From: Alphaproteobacteria bacterium | GTDB lineage: Bacteria > Pseudomonadota > Alphaproteobacteria > GCA-2731375 | DNA length: 36,599 nucleotides | Assembly: GCA_021776235.1 (NCBI GenBank) | Contig: JAJFGG010000168.1 | Location: 1-36,599 of the forward strand | Reading direction: 5' to 3' | Shown here: piece after piece, positions 1 through 10,284 of the stretch | How positions within the stretch are numbered: position 1 is the first letter of the stretch | Layout: each line of letters opens with the position of its first letter | Made by a program: the position numbers and the translations under genes | The notes under the pieces: generated by a model | The model's input: the letters and a program-made list of their open reading frames with translations, nothing else | Database searches by the model: none | What the model was told of the DNA's origin: nothing

Positions 1-2
1 CG

Positions 3-1073
3 GCGCCGGCCATACCTGCCGGCCCGGGGCAGGATAATGTTTTCACAGCCCGGGCCCTGGCGGTGGATGTCACTGCCGAATCGGCTGTTGCGGCGCGGAA
101 ACTGGCCTTGCTGGACGGGCAGCGCCGCGCCCTGGGCCAAATGCTGCGGCGGATTACTCTGCGCTCGGATCATGCCAGGTTGCCCCAGCCCGAAGACAAG
201 ACCATCGCACAATTGGTCGCCGCCGTGCAGGTATCGGGCGAGAAAACGTCATCGGTGCGGTATCTGGCGCTGTTGACGGTGGGTTTCCATCCCCCCGCCA
301 TACGGGACCTGTTGCGCAATGCCGGCTTCAGCTTTTCCGAGACCCGCGCCAAGCCGACCCTGGTGCTGCCGGTTTTCGAGCAAGGTGCGGCGCTATCATT
401 GTTTGAGGATAGCAATATCTGGCGCCAGGCCTGGGGACAGGTGAAGCTAAATCCTGATTCTCTGTTACCGTTGTTGTTGCCCAAGGGAGATTTGCAGGAT
501 GTTACCGCCGTTGCCGCGAAAGCTGCCTTGGCAGGCAGTGAAGAACAATTGCATACTATCGCCAAACGCTATGGCGTGGATAGTGTGATGGTGAGCCATG
601 CCATTCTGAGCAATGATTTGTCCGCCGGCGGTGTGCCGCAACTGCAGGTCAACATTCTACGTTTCACGCCACGCGGAAAAAGCACTGAAATTTTGGATTT
701 TGGCATCAAGGTCGACGGCGACCTGGATACGGCCCTGGAAGATTTGGCCCGGCGCGTGGCCGTGGATCAGTTGGAACAGTGGAAGCGCCGAACGCAATTG
801 ACCTTTGATGCGGACACCAGCCTTAGTACCCAGATTCCGTTAAGCGGATTGGCGGATTGGCTGTTGATACGCCAACGCCTGAATGCTTCGGCCATGGTGC
901 GGTCCATTAGATTGCAAGGGATTTCACGCCAGGATGCCCAGGTCGTCATTGATTATCTTGGCGATACGGATAGCCTGGTGGTCTCTCTGGCGCAGCGTGA
1001 TTTACACCTTTCCATGGTCGACGGCTTTTGGATCCTGCGATTGGCCGGACAAGGCGCGGTGAAATCGGAATGA
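3..1073 (+). CDS. DUF2066 domain protein, 5'-truncated by the window edge
   Basis: The reading frame is open to the first base of the window, so the true start lies upstream; GTG at 63 is only an internal codon. At least 356 residues are visible. The first visible part reads NVFTARALAVDVTAESA followed by an Ala/Arg/Leu-rich helix (ARKLALLDGQRRALGQMLRR), the pattern I associate with DUF2066 proteins of alphaproteobacteria. The family has no established biochemical function and is probably exported, but the signal peptide would be outside the window. The stop overlaps the next start as ATGA at 1070-1073, which indicates translational coupling to the phosphatidyltransferase gene. In relatives this gene commonly follows purM (recalled synteny, not visible here). 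Confidence 0.75.
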   Translation, partial: APAIPAGPGQDNVFTARALAVDVTAESAVAARKLALLDGQRRALGQMLRRITLRSDHARLPQPEDKTIAQLVAAVQVSGEKTSSVRYLALLTVGFHPPAIRDLLRNAGFSFSETRAKPTLVLPVFEQGAALSLFEDSNIWRQAWGQVKLNPDSLLPLLLPKGDLQDVTAVAAKAALAGSEEQLHTIAKRYGVDSVMVSHAILSNDLSAGGVPQLQVNILRFTPRGKSTEILDFGIKVDGDLDTALEDLARRVAVDQLEQWKRRTQLTFDADTSLSTQIPLSGLADWLLIRQRLNASAMVRSIRLQGISRQDAQVVIDYLGDTDSLVVSLAQRDLHLSMVDGFWILRLAGQGAVKSE

Positions 1074-1618
1074 CCTTGCCCAACATGATATCTCTGGCCC
1101 GGCTTCTGTCCGTGCCCTTCAATGTCTGGTTGATCATGATCGATCAATGGCGGTTGGCATTGGTGGTATTTTGCATTGCCGGTCTATCGGACGCCGTGGA
1201 CGGCTTTTTGGCCAAGCGTTTCGGTATGCAATCCCGACTGGGCCGATATCTTGATCCCATTGCGGACAAGGTTCTTTTGGTTTCCATCTTTATCGTCCTT
1301 GGTGTGCAGGAACAGTTGCCGCTTTGGCTGGTCATCCTGGTGGTATCCCGTGATCTTCTGATCGTCGGCGGTCTGTTCCTGTTGTATGTCTTTGAGCAGC
1401 CGTACGAGCCGAAGCCGTTTCTGCTTTCCAAGATCAATACAGCCGCACAAATTATTCTGGCGGCATTCGTAATAGCGACGCTGGCGTTTTCCCTCAACGG
1501 CGCGGCGGTTTACATTGGCTTCCTGATCCCGCTGGCGGCGTTCACGACGATTGCCTCCGGGACCGAGTATCTGATCGATTGGTGGCGGCGCATGAACAGG
1601 ATGGAGCCGGACCAGTGA
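1070..1618 (+). CDS. CDP-alcohol phosphatidyltransferase family protein
   Basis: Integral membrane enzyme of the CDP-alcohol phosphatidyltransferase family, which moves a phosphatidyl group from CDP-diacylglycerol to an alcohol in phospholipid synthesis. The signature is present as SDAVDGFLAKRFGMQSRLG and then YLDPIADK: all four catalytic Asp positions (D-x2-DG ... G-x3-D-x3-D) are kept, while the usual AR dipeptide reads AK. There are about five hydrophobic segments in 182 residues, the normal family size. ATG at 1070 is chosen because it overlaps the upstream stop (ATGA) and begins MTLPNMISLARLLSVP, a typical family N-terminus. The end overlaps the permease start (GTGA at 1615-1618). The alcohol substrate (glycerol-3-phosphate as in PgsA, or another) cannot be decided from sequence. 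Confidence 0.88.
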   Translation: MTLPNMISLARLLSVPFNVWLIMIDQWRLALVVFCIAGLSDAVDGFLAKRFGMQSRLGRYLDPIADKVLLVSIFIVLGVQEQLPLWLVILVVSRDLLIVGGLFLLYVFEQPYEPKPFLLSKINTAAQIILAAFVIATLAFSLNGAAVYIGFLIPLAAFTTIASGTEYLIDWWRRMNRMEPDQ

Positions 1619-2709
1619 CCGTTCAACAACAGCTCAGATACTGGCTGTTCGCGCTGGCGGTCCTGATCGCCCTGGTCTGGTTGTTAAGCTCGATCCTGTT
1701 GCCCTTCGTCGCCGGCATGGCGGTGGCCTATTTTCTGGACCCCCCGACCGACAAGTTGGAGGCGCGGGGCCTGCCGCGCAGTCTGTCGACCGGCATCGTT
1801 GTGATCGCTTTCTTTGTCCTGACGGTCTTGGCGGTGCTGCTGTTGGTGCCGATCCTGCAGTCTCAGGTTCTTGGATTTGCCGAACGGCTGCCTGGCTATA
1901 TCACCGGGTTACGGGCAACCGCGCTGCCCCTGGTGAACGATCTGGCGGCGCGGGTCGGGATCGACGTTGGCGCCTCTGCCGGCGATGCCCTGAAGCAAGT
2001 CGCCAGTGACATGGTCGGCTTTGGCTTTGGCCTGATACGCAAGGCGTGGAGTGGCGGCCTGGCTTTGTTCAACATTCTGTCCCTGCTGGTGATTACGCCG
2101 GTGGTGGCCTTTTATCTGCTGCGTGATTTTGATCACATGGTGGATTTATTGAACAAATGGCTGCCCTTGCAACATGCCCAAACCGTGCGTCAATTGTTAT
2201 CCGATGTCGATAGCGTGATGGCCGGGTTCATTCGTGGCCAGGGCACGGTCTGTTTGATCCTGGCCAGTTTCTACGGCCTGTCCCTGACGCTTGCCGGTTT
2301 GGAGTTCGGCCTGATTATCGGTTTGTTCAGTGGCTTGGTCTCGTTCATTCCCTTCGTTGGCGCGCTTACGGGACTGATTTTATCCATGCTGACGGCATTG
2401 ACCCAGTTCTTACCCGATGGAGACTACGTCCGCATTGCGATCATTGCCGCCGTGTTCATTGTTGGTCAGGTGATGGAAGGTTATTTTCTGACGCCGCGTT
2501 TGTTGGGCAACCGCATCGGCTTGCATCCCGTATGGGTGATGTTCGCCCTTCTGGCGGGCGGCTCGCTGTTCGGGTTCGTGGGGGTTTTTATTGCCGTGCC
2601 GGCGGCCGCCGCGATTGGCGTCATGGTCCGTTTTTCTCTGAACCGGTATTTGGGCAGCCGTCTCTATCTGGGCGTGCAAAATCCGCCGCCCGATGGCCCC
2701 GTACCGTGA
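1615..2709 (+). CDS. AI-2E family transporter (PerM-like permease)
   Basis: 364-residue polytopic membrane protein of the AI-2E/PerM exporter family. The order is two N-terminal helices (LFALAVLIALVWLLSSIL and onward), a hydrophilic stretch around residues 85-145, and a helical C-terminal half with the family-typical pieces SLLVITPVVAFYLLRDFD and FSGLVSFIPFVGALTGLILS and the late motif GNRIGLHPVWVMFALLAGG. GTG at 1615 overlaps the previous TGA and has GGAG 8 bases upstream; a TTG at 1579 in the same frame would add 12 residues inside the upstream gene and is less likely. The stop overlaps the hdaA start. Substrates differ across the family, so none is assigned. Confidence 0.88.
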   Translation: MTVQQQLRYWLFALAVLIALVWLLSSILLPFVAGMAVAYFLDPPTDKLEARGLPRSLSTGIVVIAFFVLTVLAVLLLVPILQSQVLGFAERLPGYITGLRATALPLVNDLAARVGIDVGASAGDALKQVASDMVGFGFGLIRKAWSGGLALFNILSLLVITPVVAFYLLRDFDHMVDLLNKWLPLQHAQTVRQLLSDVDSVMAGFIRGQGTVCLILASFYGLSLTLAGLEFGLIIGLFSGLVSFIPFVGALTGLILSMLTALTQFLPDGDYVRIAIIAAVFIVGQVMEGYFLTPRLLGNRIGLHPVWVMFALLAGGSLFGFVGVFIAVPAAAAIGVMVRFSLNRYLGSRLYLGVQNPPPDGPVP

Positions 2710-3383
2710 GTATGATGGATCAATTGATCCTGGATCTGCCTGTGCGCAGGGCCCAGGGGCGGGCTGATTTTCTGGTCACTGAAAGCAATGCTGAGGCCGT
2801 CGCCTGGTTGGATCGATGGCCGGACTGGCCGGGACATGCGCTTTGCCTGTATGGCCCCATGAGCTGTGGCAAAAGCCATCTGTTGCACTTGTGGTGCGCG
2901 CGAACCAATGCCCGGCGCATATCGCCGGCACAATTGGATGACGCCAGCGTGCCGGAATTGGCTGCTGTGGGCGCCGTGGCCCTGGACGATGCCGAAGTAG
3001 GCGGCGAAGACGGTAAAGCGGCCGAACCGTTGCTGCATCTGTACAATCTGTTGCGTGAGCGGGGCGGATACCTGTTGCTCGCCGCCCGGCAGCCGCCAAA
3101 GCAATGGCATATCCCGCTGGCGGATTTGCGGTCCCGCATTTTGGCTGCGCCAGCGGTGGCTATTCAGGCGCCCGATGACCCGTTGCTTGTGGCCGTGATG
3201 GCGAAAATGTTCTCTGACCGGCAGGTGCGCGTGGGGGCGGATGTGTTATCTTTTTTGGCGGCCCGGATCGAGCGTTCTTTCGCGGCGGCGGAGCGCGCCG
3301 TGATCCAGCTGGATCGCGCATCTTTATCCGGGCAACGGCCAATTACCGTGCCTTTGGCACGCGCGGCCATGGCGTTGGAATAG
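2706..3383 (+). CDS. hdaA: HdaA-like DnaA-homologous AAA+ protein
   Basis: 225-residue protein resembling the AAA+ part of DnaA without a DNA-binding domain, as in Hda/HdaA, which stimulates ATP hydrolysis by DnaA on the loaded sliding clamp and so prevents re-initiation. The N-terminus carries QLILDLPVR, a good match to the clamp-binding QL(S/P)LDL motif of Hda proteins. A Walker A motif GPMSCGKSHL follows near residue 50, and a LDDAE stretch near residue 97 is Walker B-like. GTG 2706 overlaps the upstream TGA; ATG 2712 or 2715 would shorten the product by two or three residues. Position after the AI-2E gene and before ppk is, as I recall, usual for Rhodospirillales. It is interesting beside the two DnaA boxes near 28.4-28.6 kb, but no functional link is implied. 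Confidence 0.85.
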   Translation: MSMMDQLILDLPVRRAQGRADFLVTESNAEAVAWLDRWPDWPGHALCLYGPMSCGKSHLLHLWCARTNARRISPAQLDDASVPELAAVGAVALDDAEVGGEDGKAAEPLLHLYNLLRERGGYLLLAARQPPKQWHIPLADLRSRILAAPAVAIQAPDDPLLVAVMAKMFSDRQVRVGADVLSFLAARIERSFAAAERAVIQLDRASLSGQRPITVPLARAAMALE

Positions 3384-3421
3384 ACGACGGACAACGAAGC
3401 TGGAGTTATGGGAATGACATC

Positions 3422-4201
3422 ATGAACCTCGGTATCGCAGGAAAATCGGCCATTGTTTGTGCCGCTTCGAAAGGTTTAGGCAAGGCCAGCGCCTTTGCCC
3501 TGGCGCGGGAGGGCGTGGCGGTGACAATTAGCGCCCGTGGCGAGGCCGCCTTGCTTGCCACGGCCGAGGAAATTGCCCAGGAAACAGGCGTTGCCGTCGG
3601 GACCGTGGTTTGCGATGTCACCACCGTAACGGGACGCGCGGAATTACTGGCAGCCTGTCCTGACCCCGATATTCTGATCAACAACGCAGGCGGGCCGCCG
3701 GCCGGCGATTTTCGTGATTTCTCCATGGAGGATTGGCAAACGGCGGTGAATGCCAACATGTTGAGCCCCATTGAGATGATAAAGGCTACCGTGGATGGTA
3801 TGTTGGAACGCGATTTTGGCCGCATCGTCAACATCACCTCCGCCTCGGTGCGCAGTCCCATAGACGAGCTATGTCTATCGAACGGCGCCCGCTGTGGTTT
3901 GACAGGCTTTGTGGCGGGGTTGTCGCGTAAAACGATTGGCCGTAACGTTACGATCAACAATCTGTTGCCCGGTCCCTTCGATACTGATCGTTTGCGCAGC
4001 AACCTTGCCTACCGGGCCGAAGCCATGGGTAAGACCGTGGCAGATATGACGGCGGTTGCCGCGGCGAATAATCCTGCTGGCCGATTTGGCACGGTCGAGG
4101 AATTCGGCGCCACCTGTGCCTTTATGTGCAGTATTCATACGGGCTTTATGACAGGACAACAGATAATTATGGACGGTGGCGCCTTCCCGGGCACTATGTG
4201 A
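3422..4201 (+). CDS. SDR-fold oxidoreductase with non-canonical active site
   Basis: 259-residue Rossmann protein of the short-chain dehydrogenase/reductase superfamily. The NNAGG motif (residues 87-91), NITS (137-140), LLPGPFDTDR and the C-terminal QQIIMDGGAFPGTM all fit. The cofactor loop is ASKGLG instead of TGxxxGxG. The place of the catalytic YxxxK is occupied by SNGAR, so Tyr is Ser153 and Lys is Arg157. This matches a known atypical FabG-like SDR subgroup that lacks the full catalytic tetrad, so classical 3-oxoacyl-ACP reductase activity should not be assumed. It starts 38 bases after hdaA with GGGAA 10 bases upstream of ATG. It sits between hdaA and ppk with the DUF2147 gene. Confidence 0.85.
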   Translation: MNLGIAGKSAIVCAASKGLGKASAFALAREGVAVTISARGEAALLATAEEIAQETGVAVGTVVCDVTTVTGRAELLAACPDPDILINNAGGPPAGDFRDFSMEDWQTAVNANMLSPIEMIKATVDGMLERDFGRIVNITSASVRSPIDELCLSNGARCGLTGFVAGLSRKTIGRNVTINNLLPGPFDTDRLRSNLAYRAEAMGKTVADMTAVAAANNPAGRFGTVEEFGATCAFMCSIHTGFMTGQQIIMDGGAFPGTM

Positions 4202-4230
4202 AAAACGCGAATTTGGGGGACAAGACCCTT

Positions 4231-4671
4231 ATGCGGAAATGGCGAATGATATTGCTGGCTTTTTTGACCGCGATGCTGCCTTTGGCATCGCCATGGGCTG
4301 GCGAGGCGGTTGGCACCTGGGCGACGGAAGAAGGCAAATCACACGTTGAGATAACGGCCTGCGGGACGAAACTGTGCGGGACCATCATTTGGTTGAAGGA
4401 ACCGCTGGATGACAAGGGCGCCCCGAAGTCGGACGCCAACAACCCCGAGCCGAAAATGCAAAGCCGTCCCATCATCGGTTTGCCCCTGCTGGTCAATTTT
4501 ATCGCTGGCGAGGAGGCGAATGTCTGGGACAATGGCACCATCTATAATCCGGAAGATGGCGAAAATTACTCCTGCACATTGACCTTGTTGGATGGCACTA
4601 CGTTAAAGGTTCGCGGTTATGTTGGGTTGCCAATGTTCGGCAAGACACAAATTTGGACCAGAGTGAACTGA
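4231..4671 (+). CDS. DUF2147 family exported protein
   Basis: 146 residues with a Sec-type signal peptide (MRKW, a hydrophobic core, then PLASPWAG as likely cleavage region). The mature part shows the DUF2147 pattern: GTWATEEG near the start, [15 protein letters not shown] with two close cysteines, then [12 protein letters not shown] and the ending [19 protein letters not shown]. Members are small periplasmic or secreted beta-rich proteins of unknown function; the cysteines could form a disulfide. ATG 4231 was chosen because it opens directly into the signal peptide and has GGGGGA about 10 bases upstream; the frame is open further 5' but only over the SDR gene. Confidence 0.88.
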   Translation: MRKWRMILLAFLTAMLPLASPWAGEAVGTWATEEGKSHVEITACGTKLCGTIIWLKEPLDDKGAPKSDANNPEPKMQSRPIIGLPLLVNFIAGEEANVWDNGTIYNPEDGENYSCTLTLLDGTTLKVRGYVGLPMFGKTQIWTRVN

Positions 4672-4699
4672 CGCCCGATATTCGGGAAGGGAGGCGGCA

Positions 4700-6862
4700 T
4701 TGGCGGCCCAGGCGAAACGTAAGGATGGTGGCGGTATCGTGGTTCCGGTCGAACCCACTGAACCGGGCAAACGTTACATCAATCGAGAGTTGTCTTGGCT
4801 GGCGTTCAATCAAAGGGTGATGGAGGAAGCGCGCAATCTGACCCATCCCTTGCTGGAACGACTGCGCTTTTTGTCCATATCCGCCGCCAATCTGGATGAA
4901 TTTTTTATGGTTCGCGTGGCCGGATTGCATGGACAAATGCAGGCCGGCATTGATCAGGTCAGCGACGATGGACGCACGCCGGCGCAGCAGCTTGCCGCCA
5001 TTAATGAATTGGCCGGCGAGATCATGGCCGAGCAGGCCCGCTACTGGATCGAGCTGAATAGCGAACTGGCGGAGGCCGGGATCACCCTGGTGGCGCCGGA
5101 AGACTTGTCCGAGGCGGAACGGGATTTCCTGGCGGTGCATTTCCTGCAGCGCGTCTTTCCCGTGCTGACACCCTTGGCGATTGACCCGGCACACCCGTTT
5201 CCGTTCATCCAAAATCTTGGTTTTGCCATGGTTCTGCAATTGCGCCGGGATTCCGACGATACATTTATGAACGCCCTGGTACCCTTGCCGCAGATGGTTG
5301 ACCGTTTCATTCGCCTGCCGGGCAAGGAGATTCGTTTTATCAGTCTGGAAAACCTGGTGGGCTTGTTCCTGGATCAACTCTTTCCAGGCTATACCACACA
5401 GGGGCGCGGCCTGTTCCGGGTCATTCGCGATAGCGAGATCGAGGTGGAGGAAGAGGCCGAGGATTTGGTCCGGTTTTTTCAGACCGCCCTGAAACGCCGG
5501 CGCCGGGGTAGTGTCATCAGCCTGCGGGTGGATGCCGCCATGCCTGATGATTTGCGCCGTTTCGTAGCCCGCAACCTGGGCGTGGGGGGGCACGAAGTCT
5601 TGGCAGTGGAAGGCGCCCTGGGCCTTGTGGACTTGGATCAGCTGATTGTTGATGACCGGCCCGAATTGAAGTTCGAACCCTATAACCCACGCTTTCCCGA
5701 ACGCATTCGTGAACTGGGCGGAGATTGTTTCGCGGCCATCCGGGCGAAGGATATCCTGGTGCACCACCCCTATGAAAGCTTTGACGTGGTGGCGCAATTC
5801 CTCAGCCAGGCCGCCCGCGACCCGGATGTCATCGCCATTAAGCAGACCCTGTACCGTACCTCCGAGGATTCACCCATTGTCAAGGCGCTGATCGCGGCAG
5901 CCGAAAGCGGCAAGTCCGTGACGGCTCTGGTCGAGTTAAAGGCCCGATTTGACGAGGAAGCCAACATAAAATGGGCGCTTGATCTGGAACGGGCCGGTGT
6001 CCACGTGGTTTACGGCTTTATGGATCTAAAAACTCATGCCAAAGTTTCTTATGTAGCCCGGCGCGAAGGCGAAGATTTACTGACCTATGTGCATTTAGGC
6101 ACGGGCAATTATCACCCCGTGACGGCCAGGTCATATACGGATCTGTCATATTTTACCGCCGATCCGGATCTCGGCGCGGATACGGCGCGGCTGTTCAACT
6201 ATGTCACGGGTTACGCTCAGCCGGAATTCTTCGACCGACTGATTATCTCGCCGCTGGGCATGCGTGAGTCGATTTTGGCCTTGATCGAGCAGGAAATTGG
6301 CCATGTCAAAGCCGGGCGTCCCGGCGCCATCTGGGCCAAGCTGAATTCCCTGGTTGATAGTCAAACCATCGACGCCCTGTATGACGCCTCCAACGCGGGC
6401 GTTAAAATTGATTTGCTGGTGCGCGGTATTTGCTGTTTGCGGCCCGGCGTGCCGGGAATGTCCGAGAATATTTCTGTTAAAAGCATCGTTGGCCGATTTC
6501 TCGAACATGGCCGGATCGCTTGTTTTGGCGCCGGCCATGGCCTGCCCTCGACGGAGGCAAAGGTTTTCATTTCGTCGGCTGACTGGATGCCGCGAAATTT
6601 CGACCGCCGGGTGGAGGCCATGGTGCCGATCGAGAATCCCACGGTGCATGAGCAGATCATGGGGCAGATCATGGTTGCCAATTTCAACGACCGTACGCAA
6701 AGTTGGATTTTGAACGCCGATGATAAATACGAGCGCCTGACAGTTGAAGGTGACGATTTTTCGGCCCACCGCTATTTCATGACCAATCCCAGCCTGTCGG
6801 GTCGGGGCACTGCCCTGAAACGCAACAAGGCCGATTTACGGCTTACCCTGGAATGGGACTAA
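4700..6862 (+). CDS. ppk: Polyphosphate kinase (PPK1)
   Basis: 720-residue PPK1, which reversibly transfers the gamma-phosphate of ATP to inorganic polyphosphate. The N-terminal domain begins [20 protein letters not shown] and includes [18 protein letters not shown] with the ATP-contacting Asn. The phosphohistidine is His446 in [10 protein letters not shown], and the second conserved His is His603 in [28 protein letters not shown] and [15 protein letters not shown] are further family signatures. Length is normal. TTG 4700 is preceded by a strong GGAAGGGAGG site six bases away, which decides the start. ppx follows after 15 bases, so synthesis and degradation of polyphosphate are probably co-transcribed. 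Confidence 0.97.
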   Translation: MAAQAKRKDGGGIVVPVEPTEPGKRYINRELSWLAFNQRVMEEARNLTHPLLERLRFLSISAANLDEFFMVRVAGLHGQMQAGIDQVSDDGRTPAQQLAAINELAGEIMAEQARYWIELNSELAEAGITLVAPEDLSEAERDFLAVHFLQRVFPVLTPLAIDPAHPFPFIQNLGFAMVLQLRRDSDDTFMNALVPLPQMVDRFIRLPGKEIRFISLENLVGLFLDQLFPGYTTQGRGLFRVIRDSEIEVEEEAEDLVRFFQTALKRRRRGSVISLRVDAAMPDDLRRFVARNLGVGGHEVLAVEGALGLVDLDQLIVDDRPELKFEPYNPRFPERIRELGGDCFAAIRAKDILVHHPYESFDVVAQFLSQAARDPDVIAIKQTLYRTSEDSPIVKALIAAAESGKSVTALVELKARFDEEANIKWALDLERAGVHVVYGFMDLKTHAKVSYVARREGEDLLTYVHLGTGNYHPVTARSYTDLSYFTADPDLGADTARLFNYVTGYAQPEFFDRLIISPLGMRESILALIEQEIGHVKAGRPGAIWAKLNSLVDSQTIDALYDASNAGVKIDLLVRGICCLRPGVPGMSENISVKSIVGRFLEHGRIACFGAGHGLPSTEAKVFISSADWMPRNFDRRVEAMVPIENPTVHEQIMGQIMVANFNDRTQSWILNADDKYERLTVEGDDFSAHRYFMTNPSLSGRGTALKRNKADLRLTLEWD

Positions 6863-6877
6863 CCCGGAAATAGCGCC

Positions 6878-8422
6878 TTGTCCGTCAGATCCAAGCTGAA
6901 AGATCAACTGGCGGTGATTGACGTCGGTTCCAATTCCGTTCGCATGGTGGTCTATCCGACGACGGCTTTGGCCGCGCCTCCGGTGTTCAATGAAAAAGCC
7001 ATGTGCGGTCTGGGCCGGGGACAGGCGCCTGGCGGTGCTTTGGGCGCCGAGGCAATGCAGCGGACAATAGATACGATCGCCCGTTTTGCCTATCTGGCCC
7101 AGGCTATGGATGTGGGGGTAATCGACGCCGCGGCAACGGCGGCGGTTCGCGATGCCGCCAACCGCGATGAGTTTTTGGCCCGCGTGCGCGAAGAAACAGG
7201 CATTGACGTTCGGATCCTGAGCGGCCTGGAAGAGGCGCGGTTGTCCGCCCGCGGCGTCCTGGCGGCCAATCCAGGCGCCCGTGGTCTGGTCGGGGATTTG
7301 GGGGGCGGCAGCCTGGAATTGGTCCACCTGGATCCGGAGCAGGACGGCGGCGTCGGCCAACGGACAAGCCTGCCGCTGGGTACTTTGCGCCTGTTTGCTG
7401 GCAGTGAACGCGATGGAGCGCGCCTGGACCGGCAAATCGACGACAGCCTGGGCCAGGTGGATTGGCTGGCGCAGGTGCGAAATGGCGATCTTTATATTGT
7501 CGGCGGCGCCTGGCGCAGTCTTGGCCGGCTGGAAATGGCGCGGACCCGCTATCCGCTTCGGGTTTTACATGGTTATACCATGCCGGCCGCGAGGGTGGCT
7601 TCCATGTGCCAGCTTTTTGCCGGCCTTAGCCTGGAGAGCCTGAATCGAATAGAACGCGCGCCGAAGGATCGCCTGGATACTCTCGCTCTGGCGGCCAGAG
7701 TCCTGGGCCGACTGCTTCACCGCAGCAGGGCCCGACGGGTGATATTCTCAGCCCATGGCCTTCGCGAAGGAATCCTTTACGGACATCTTTCGCCGGCGCA
7801 ACAGGCGGTTGATCCTTTGGTGGCGTCCTGCCGCCTGACAGCACTTGCCTCGGCGCGGGATCCCGGGAACGGCCTGGGCCACGGTCACGGCGATGGGTCC
7901 AGATTGACGGATTGGCTAGCGCCGTTGTTTCCGGATGAAGGAACCGATGAAAGACGTTTGCGTCTGGCGGCCGGACTATTGAGTGACGTTGGCTGGCGTA
8001 TCCACCCGGACGAGCGCCCGGATCACGCCATGGCCGACGTCCTGCGCGCGCCTCTGATCGGGCTGGATCATACCCAGCGCATAAAATTGGCACTGGCAAT
8101 CCGTTTTCGTTACACCCACCGGGGCGGCAGCCGTTGGGTAGACAGGTATACCCGCCTGATAGAAGAAGATGACCGGATCTGGTCACGCCGGATTGGCCAG
8201 ACCCTGCGGCTCGCCCATACCCTTTCGGGTGGTGTCATAGAGTTGTTGGGACAATATAGATTAAGCCTGAATGAGGACGGGATCACGCTGCACTGTCAAA
8301 CAGGGGCTAGGCAATTTGTTGGTGAAGCGGCCCGCAAACGCCTGGCCGCCATGGCGCGTAGCTTTGAACTGCCATCCCATATCGTGGTTGATTTGTCATG
8401 CGTGGCAAAGCCTGGGACATAA
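6878..8422 (+). CDS. ppx: Exopolyphosphatase / guanosine pentaphosphate phosphohydrolase (Ppx/GppA)
   Basis: 514-residue protein of the Ppx/GppA branch of the actin-like ATPase superfamily. Phosphate-binding motifs are VIDVGSNSVRMVVY near residue 13, ATAAVRDAANRDEFL and SGLEEARLSARGVL, and the second loop GLVGDLGGGSLELV near residue 137. The C-terminal half contains FSAHGLREGIL and a helical HD-like region, the long form seen in alphaproteobacteria. It hydrolyses terminal phosphate from polyphosphate or converts pppGpp to ppGpp; sequence alone does not separate these. TTG 6878 is 15 bases after ppk with only a weak GGAA site. In relatives I recall rnd following closely; here about 11.5 kb separates them. 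Confidence 0.93.
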   Translation: MSVRSKLKDQLAVIDVGSNSVRMVVYPTTALAAPPVFNEKAMCGLGRGQAPGGALGAEAMQRTIDTIARFAYLAQAMDVGVIDAAATAAVRDAANRDEFLARVREETGIDVRILSGLEEARLSARGVLAANPGARGLVGDLGGGSLELVHLDPEQDGGVGQRTSLPLGTLRLFAGSERDGARLDRQIDDSLGQVDWLAQVRNGDLYIVGGAWRSLGRLEMARTRYPLRVLHGYTMPAARVASMCQLFAGLSLESLNRIERAPKDRLDTLALAARVLGRLLHRSRARRVIFSAHGLREGILYGHLSPAQQAVDPLVASCRLTALASARDPGNGLGHGHGDGSRLTDWLAPLFPDEGTDERRLRLAAGLLSDVGWRIHPDERPDHAMADVLRAPLIGLDHTQRIKLALAIRFRYTHRGGSRWVDRYTRLIEEDDRIWSRRIGQTLRLAHTLSGGVIELLGQYRLSLNEDGITLHCQTGARQFVGEAARKRLAAMARSFELPSHIVVDLSCVAKPGT

Positions 8423-8552
8423 GTTTTGTCACGTTATAATTTCATTAAATATAAACAAATGTGCTGCATGATGCCGTCATTGAAATAGCTGGCCCGTCAA
8501 TTTGGGCGGTATCTCGGCGCACATGATTTCGCGGCGCCAATGGAGAGCATTG

Positions 8553-10211
8553 ATGAATCTACGTGCTAAGCTAATTGCCGGAAGCGCCGCAGTTATTCTC
8601 TTCACGGTATTTCAAGGCGTGATTGCCGTCGATCGCATCGACCGGACAAGCCGCTTGACCGGCGAGTTGTACGATGGCCCACTCATGGCAATCAATTTCG
8701 CCCGCTCCGCCAAGGCCAATTTTCTGCTGCTTGACCGTCAGATGACGGCGGTCGCCGGAAATCCAACGCTATTGACCTCGGAAGACGCCGTCGAGGCACT
8801 GGTGGATCAGCATGACAGTTTCCGCGAGGACCTTGAGGTGGTGCTGGAGCGGAGCGATGATGTCCGCATCGCCGGTAGCCTTGAAACTGTCGCTGCCGGG
8901 GCCGATGAATGGTGGCGCTTGAGTCAACAGGCCATCGCCTCGGCCGAGGGTGATAAGGCCGCGATTCCCATCGAGGAATTACGCGAATTAGGGTTGGCGG
9001 TGGATGGTCAGTTGGATCTGATCATCGAATTTGCCAGCGAAAACGGCTACAACTTCCACCTCTCCGCGAAAGAAGCCGCGGTGGATACGCGACTCTTCAT
9101 TATCATCGTCATTATCGGCACAGTGTTTATCGGTCTGCTTGTCGCCCTGGTCCAGGGCCGCATGATCAGCCGGCCGGTCGCCCGCATGACCCGGCGCATG
9201 GTAGTATTGGCCGATGGCGATTATAGCGTCGAGATCGACTACCAGGATCGGCGTGACGAGATCGGTGAAATGGCCCGTGCGCTGCAGATATTCAAGGACA
9301 ATGGTCAGGAAAAGCAGCAGCTTGAGGCGCAGCGGCGCGAGGAACAACTGGCCAACGAGGAACGGGCCGGCAAGGTGGACGATTTGATCCGGGCGTTCGA
9401 GGAAAATGTCGCCGAGGTCGTCGGTACGGTTGCCCAGTCCGCGACCGATATGGCCGACACCGCCGTCAGCATGGCCGGCAACATGGACACAAGCGGCAGC
9501 CGCTCGTTGGAAGTAGCCGAGGCCGCCACCCGCTCGCGCGGCAATGTCAACACCGTCGCCACCGCGGCCGAAGAGCTGGCAAGTTCGGCCGTCGAAATTG
9601 GCGGCCAGGTGGAACGCTCGACGACCATGGCCAGCGCCGCCGTCGATGAAGCCCAACGCTCGAGCGAGATGATCAATGGCCTCGCCGGATCGGTCGACAA
9701 GATCGGCGACGTCGTCGCGATGATCAACGACATCGCCAGCCAGACCAACCTGCTGGCCCTCAATGCAACCATCGAAGCGGCCCGGGCCGGCGAAGCCGGC
9801 AAGGGATTTGCCGTGGTCGCTTCCGAGGTTAAGAACCTGGCCACTCAGACCGGCAAGGCGACCGAGGAGATCGCGAGCCAAATCAACGAGGTGCAAGGGG
9901 CGACTGGAAACGCCGTAACGGGCATCGAAGGCATCAGCAACAGCATCAGCCAGATGAGCGAGGTCGCCGCCGCTGTCGCCGCCGCCGTGGAAGAGCAGCG
10001 GGCCGCGACCGATGAAATCGCACGCAACGCCAGCGCCGTCAGCGACGACGCGGAATCGGTATCGAACAGCATTACCGATCTGTCACAGTCCTCGGCCATG
10101 TCATATGGCGCCGCCATCAACGTGCTTTGGGCGTCGCAGGATATCCAACAGCCCATGGCTGAACTCCGCAGCAGCGTGGAAGCCTTCCTGCGGAACGTGC
10201 GAGCTGCCTGA
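8553..10211 (+). CDS. Methyl-accepting chemotaxis protein
   Basis: 552-residue transmembrane chemoreceptor. TM1 is at about residues 8-28, followed by a helical periplasmic sensor region of about 150 residues, TM2 at about 182-204 ([19 protein letters not shown]), a HAMP domain ([10 protein letters not shown] ... [14 protein letters not shown]), and a coiled-coil signalling domain. The hairpin tip has the canonical [20 protein letters not shown] and [15 protein letters not shown]. It ends [13 protein letters not shown]. No CheR-tethering pentapeptide is visible. ATG 8553 has GGAGAG six bases upstream; an in-frame start at 8502 lacks such a site. Ligand is unknown; the four-helix-like sensor domain gives no clue. 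It is followed after 73 bases by a STAS protein, so the two may work together. It marks the left edge of the accessory region. Confidence 0.95.
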   Translation: MNLRAKLIAGSAAVILFTVFQGVIAVDRIDRTSRLTGELYDGPLMAINFARSAKANFLLLDRQMTAVAGNPTLLTSEDAVEALVDQHDSFREDLEVVLERSDDVRIAGSLETVAAGADEWWRLSQQAIASAEGDKAAIPIEELRELGLAVDGQLDLIIEFASENGYNFHLSAKEAAVDTRLFIIIVIIGTVFIGLLVALVQGRMISRPVARMTRRMVVLADGDYSVEIDYQDRRDEIGEMARALQIFKDNGQEKQQLEAQRREEQLANEERAGKVDDLIRAFEENVAEVVGTVAQSATDMADTAVSMAGNMDTSGSRSLEVAEAATRSRGNVNTVATAAEELASSAVEIGGQVERSTTMASAAVDEAQRSSEMINGLAGSVDKIGDVVAMINDIASQTNLLALNATIEAARAGEAGKGFAVVASEVKNLATQTGKATEEIASQINEVQGATGNAVTGIEGISNSISQMSEVAAAVAAAVEEQRAATDEIARNASAVSDDAESVSNSITDLSQSSAMSYGAAINVLWASQDIQQPMAELRSSVEAFLRNVRAA

Positions 10212-10284
10212 TGGCGGTCTGTCCAAGGCAGGCCGATCCGGCACGGCAAATCAGCAACCTGGACATGTAATTGGAGCCCGGATT

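Noticed and set aside
8996-9896. Long minus-strand frame, 302 codons, within the chemoreceptor gene
   Set aside because: Antisense shadow of the GC-biased chemoreceptor codons; the plus-strand protein is unmistakable.
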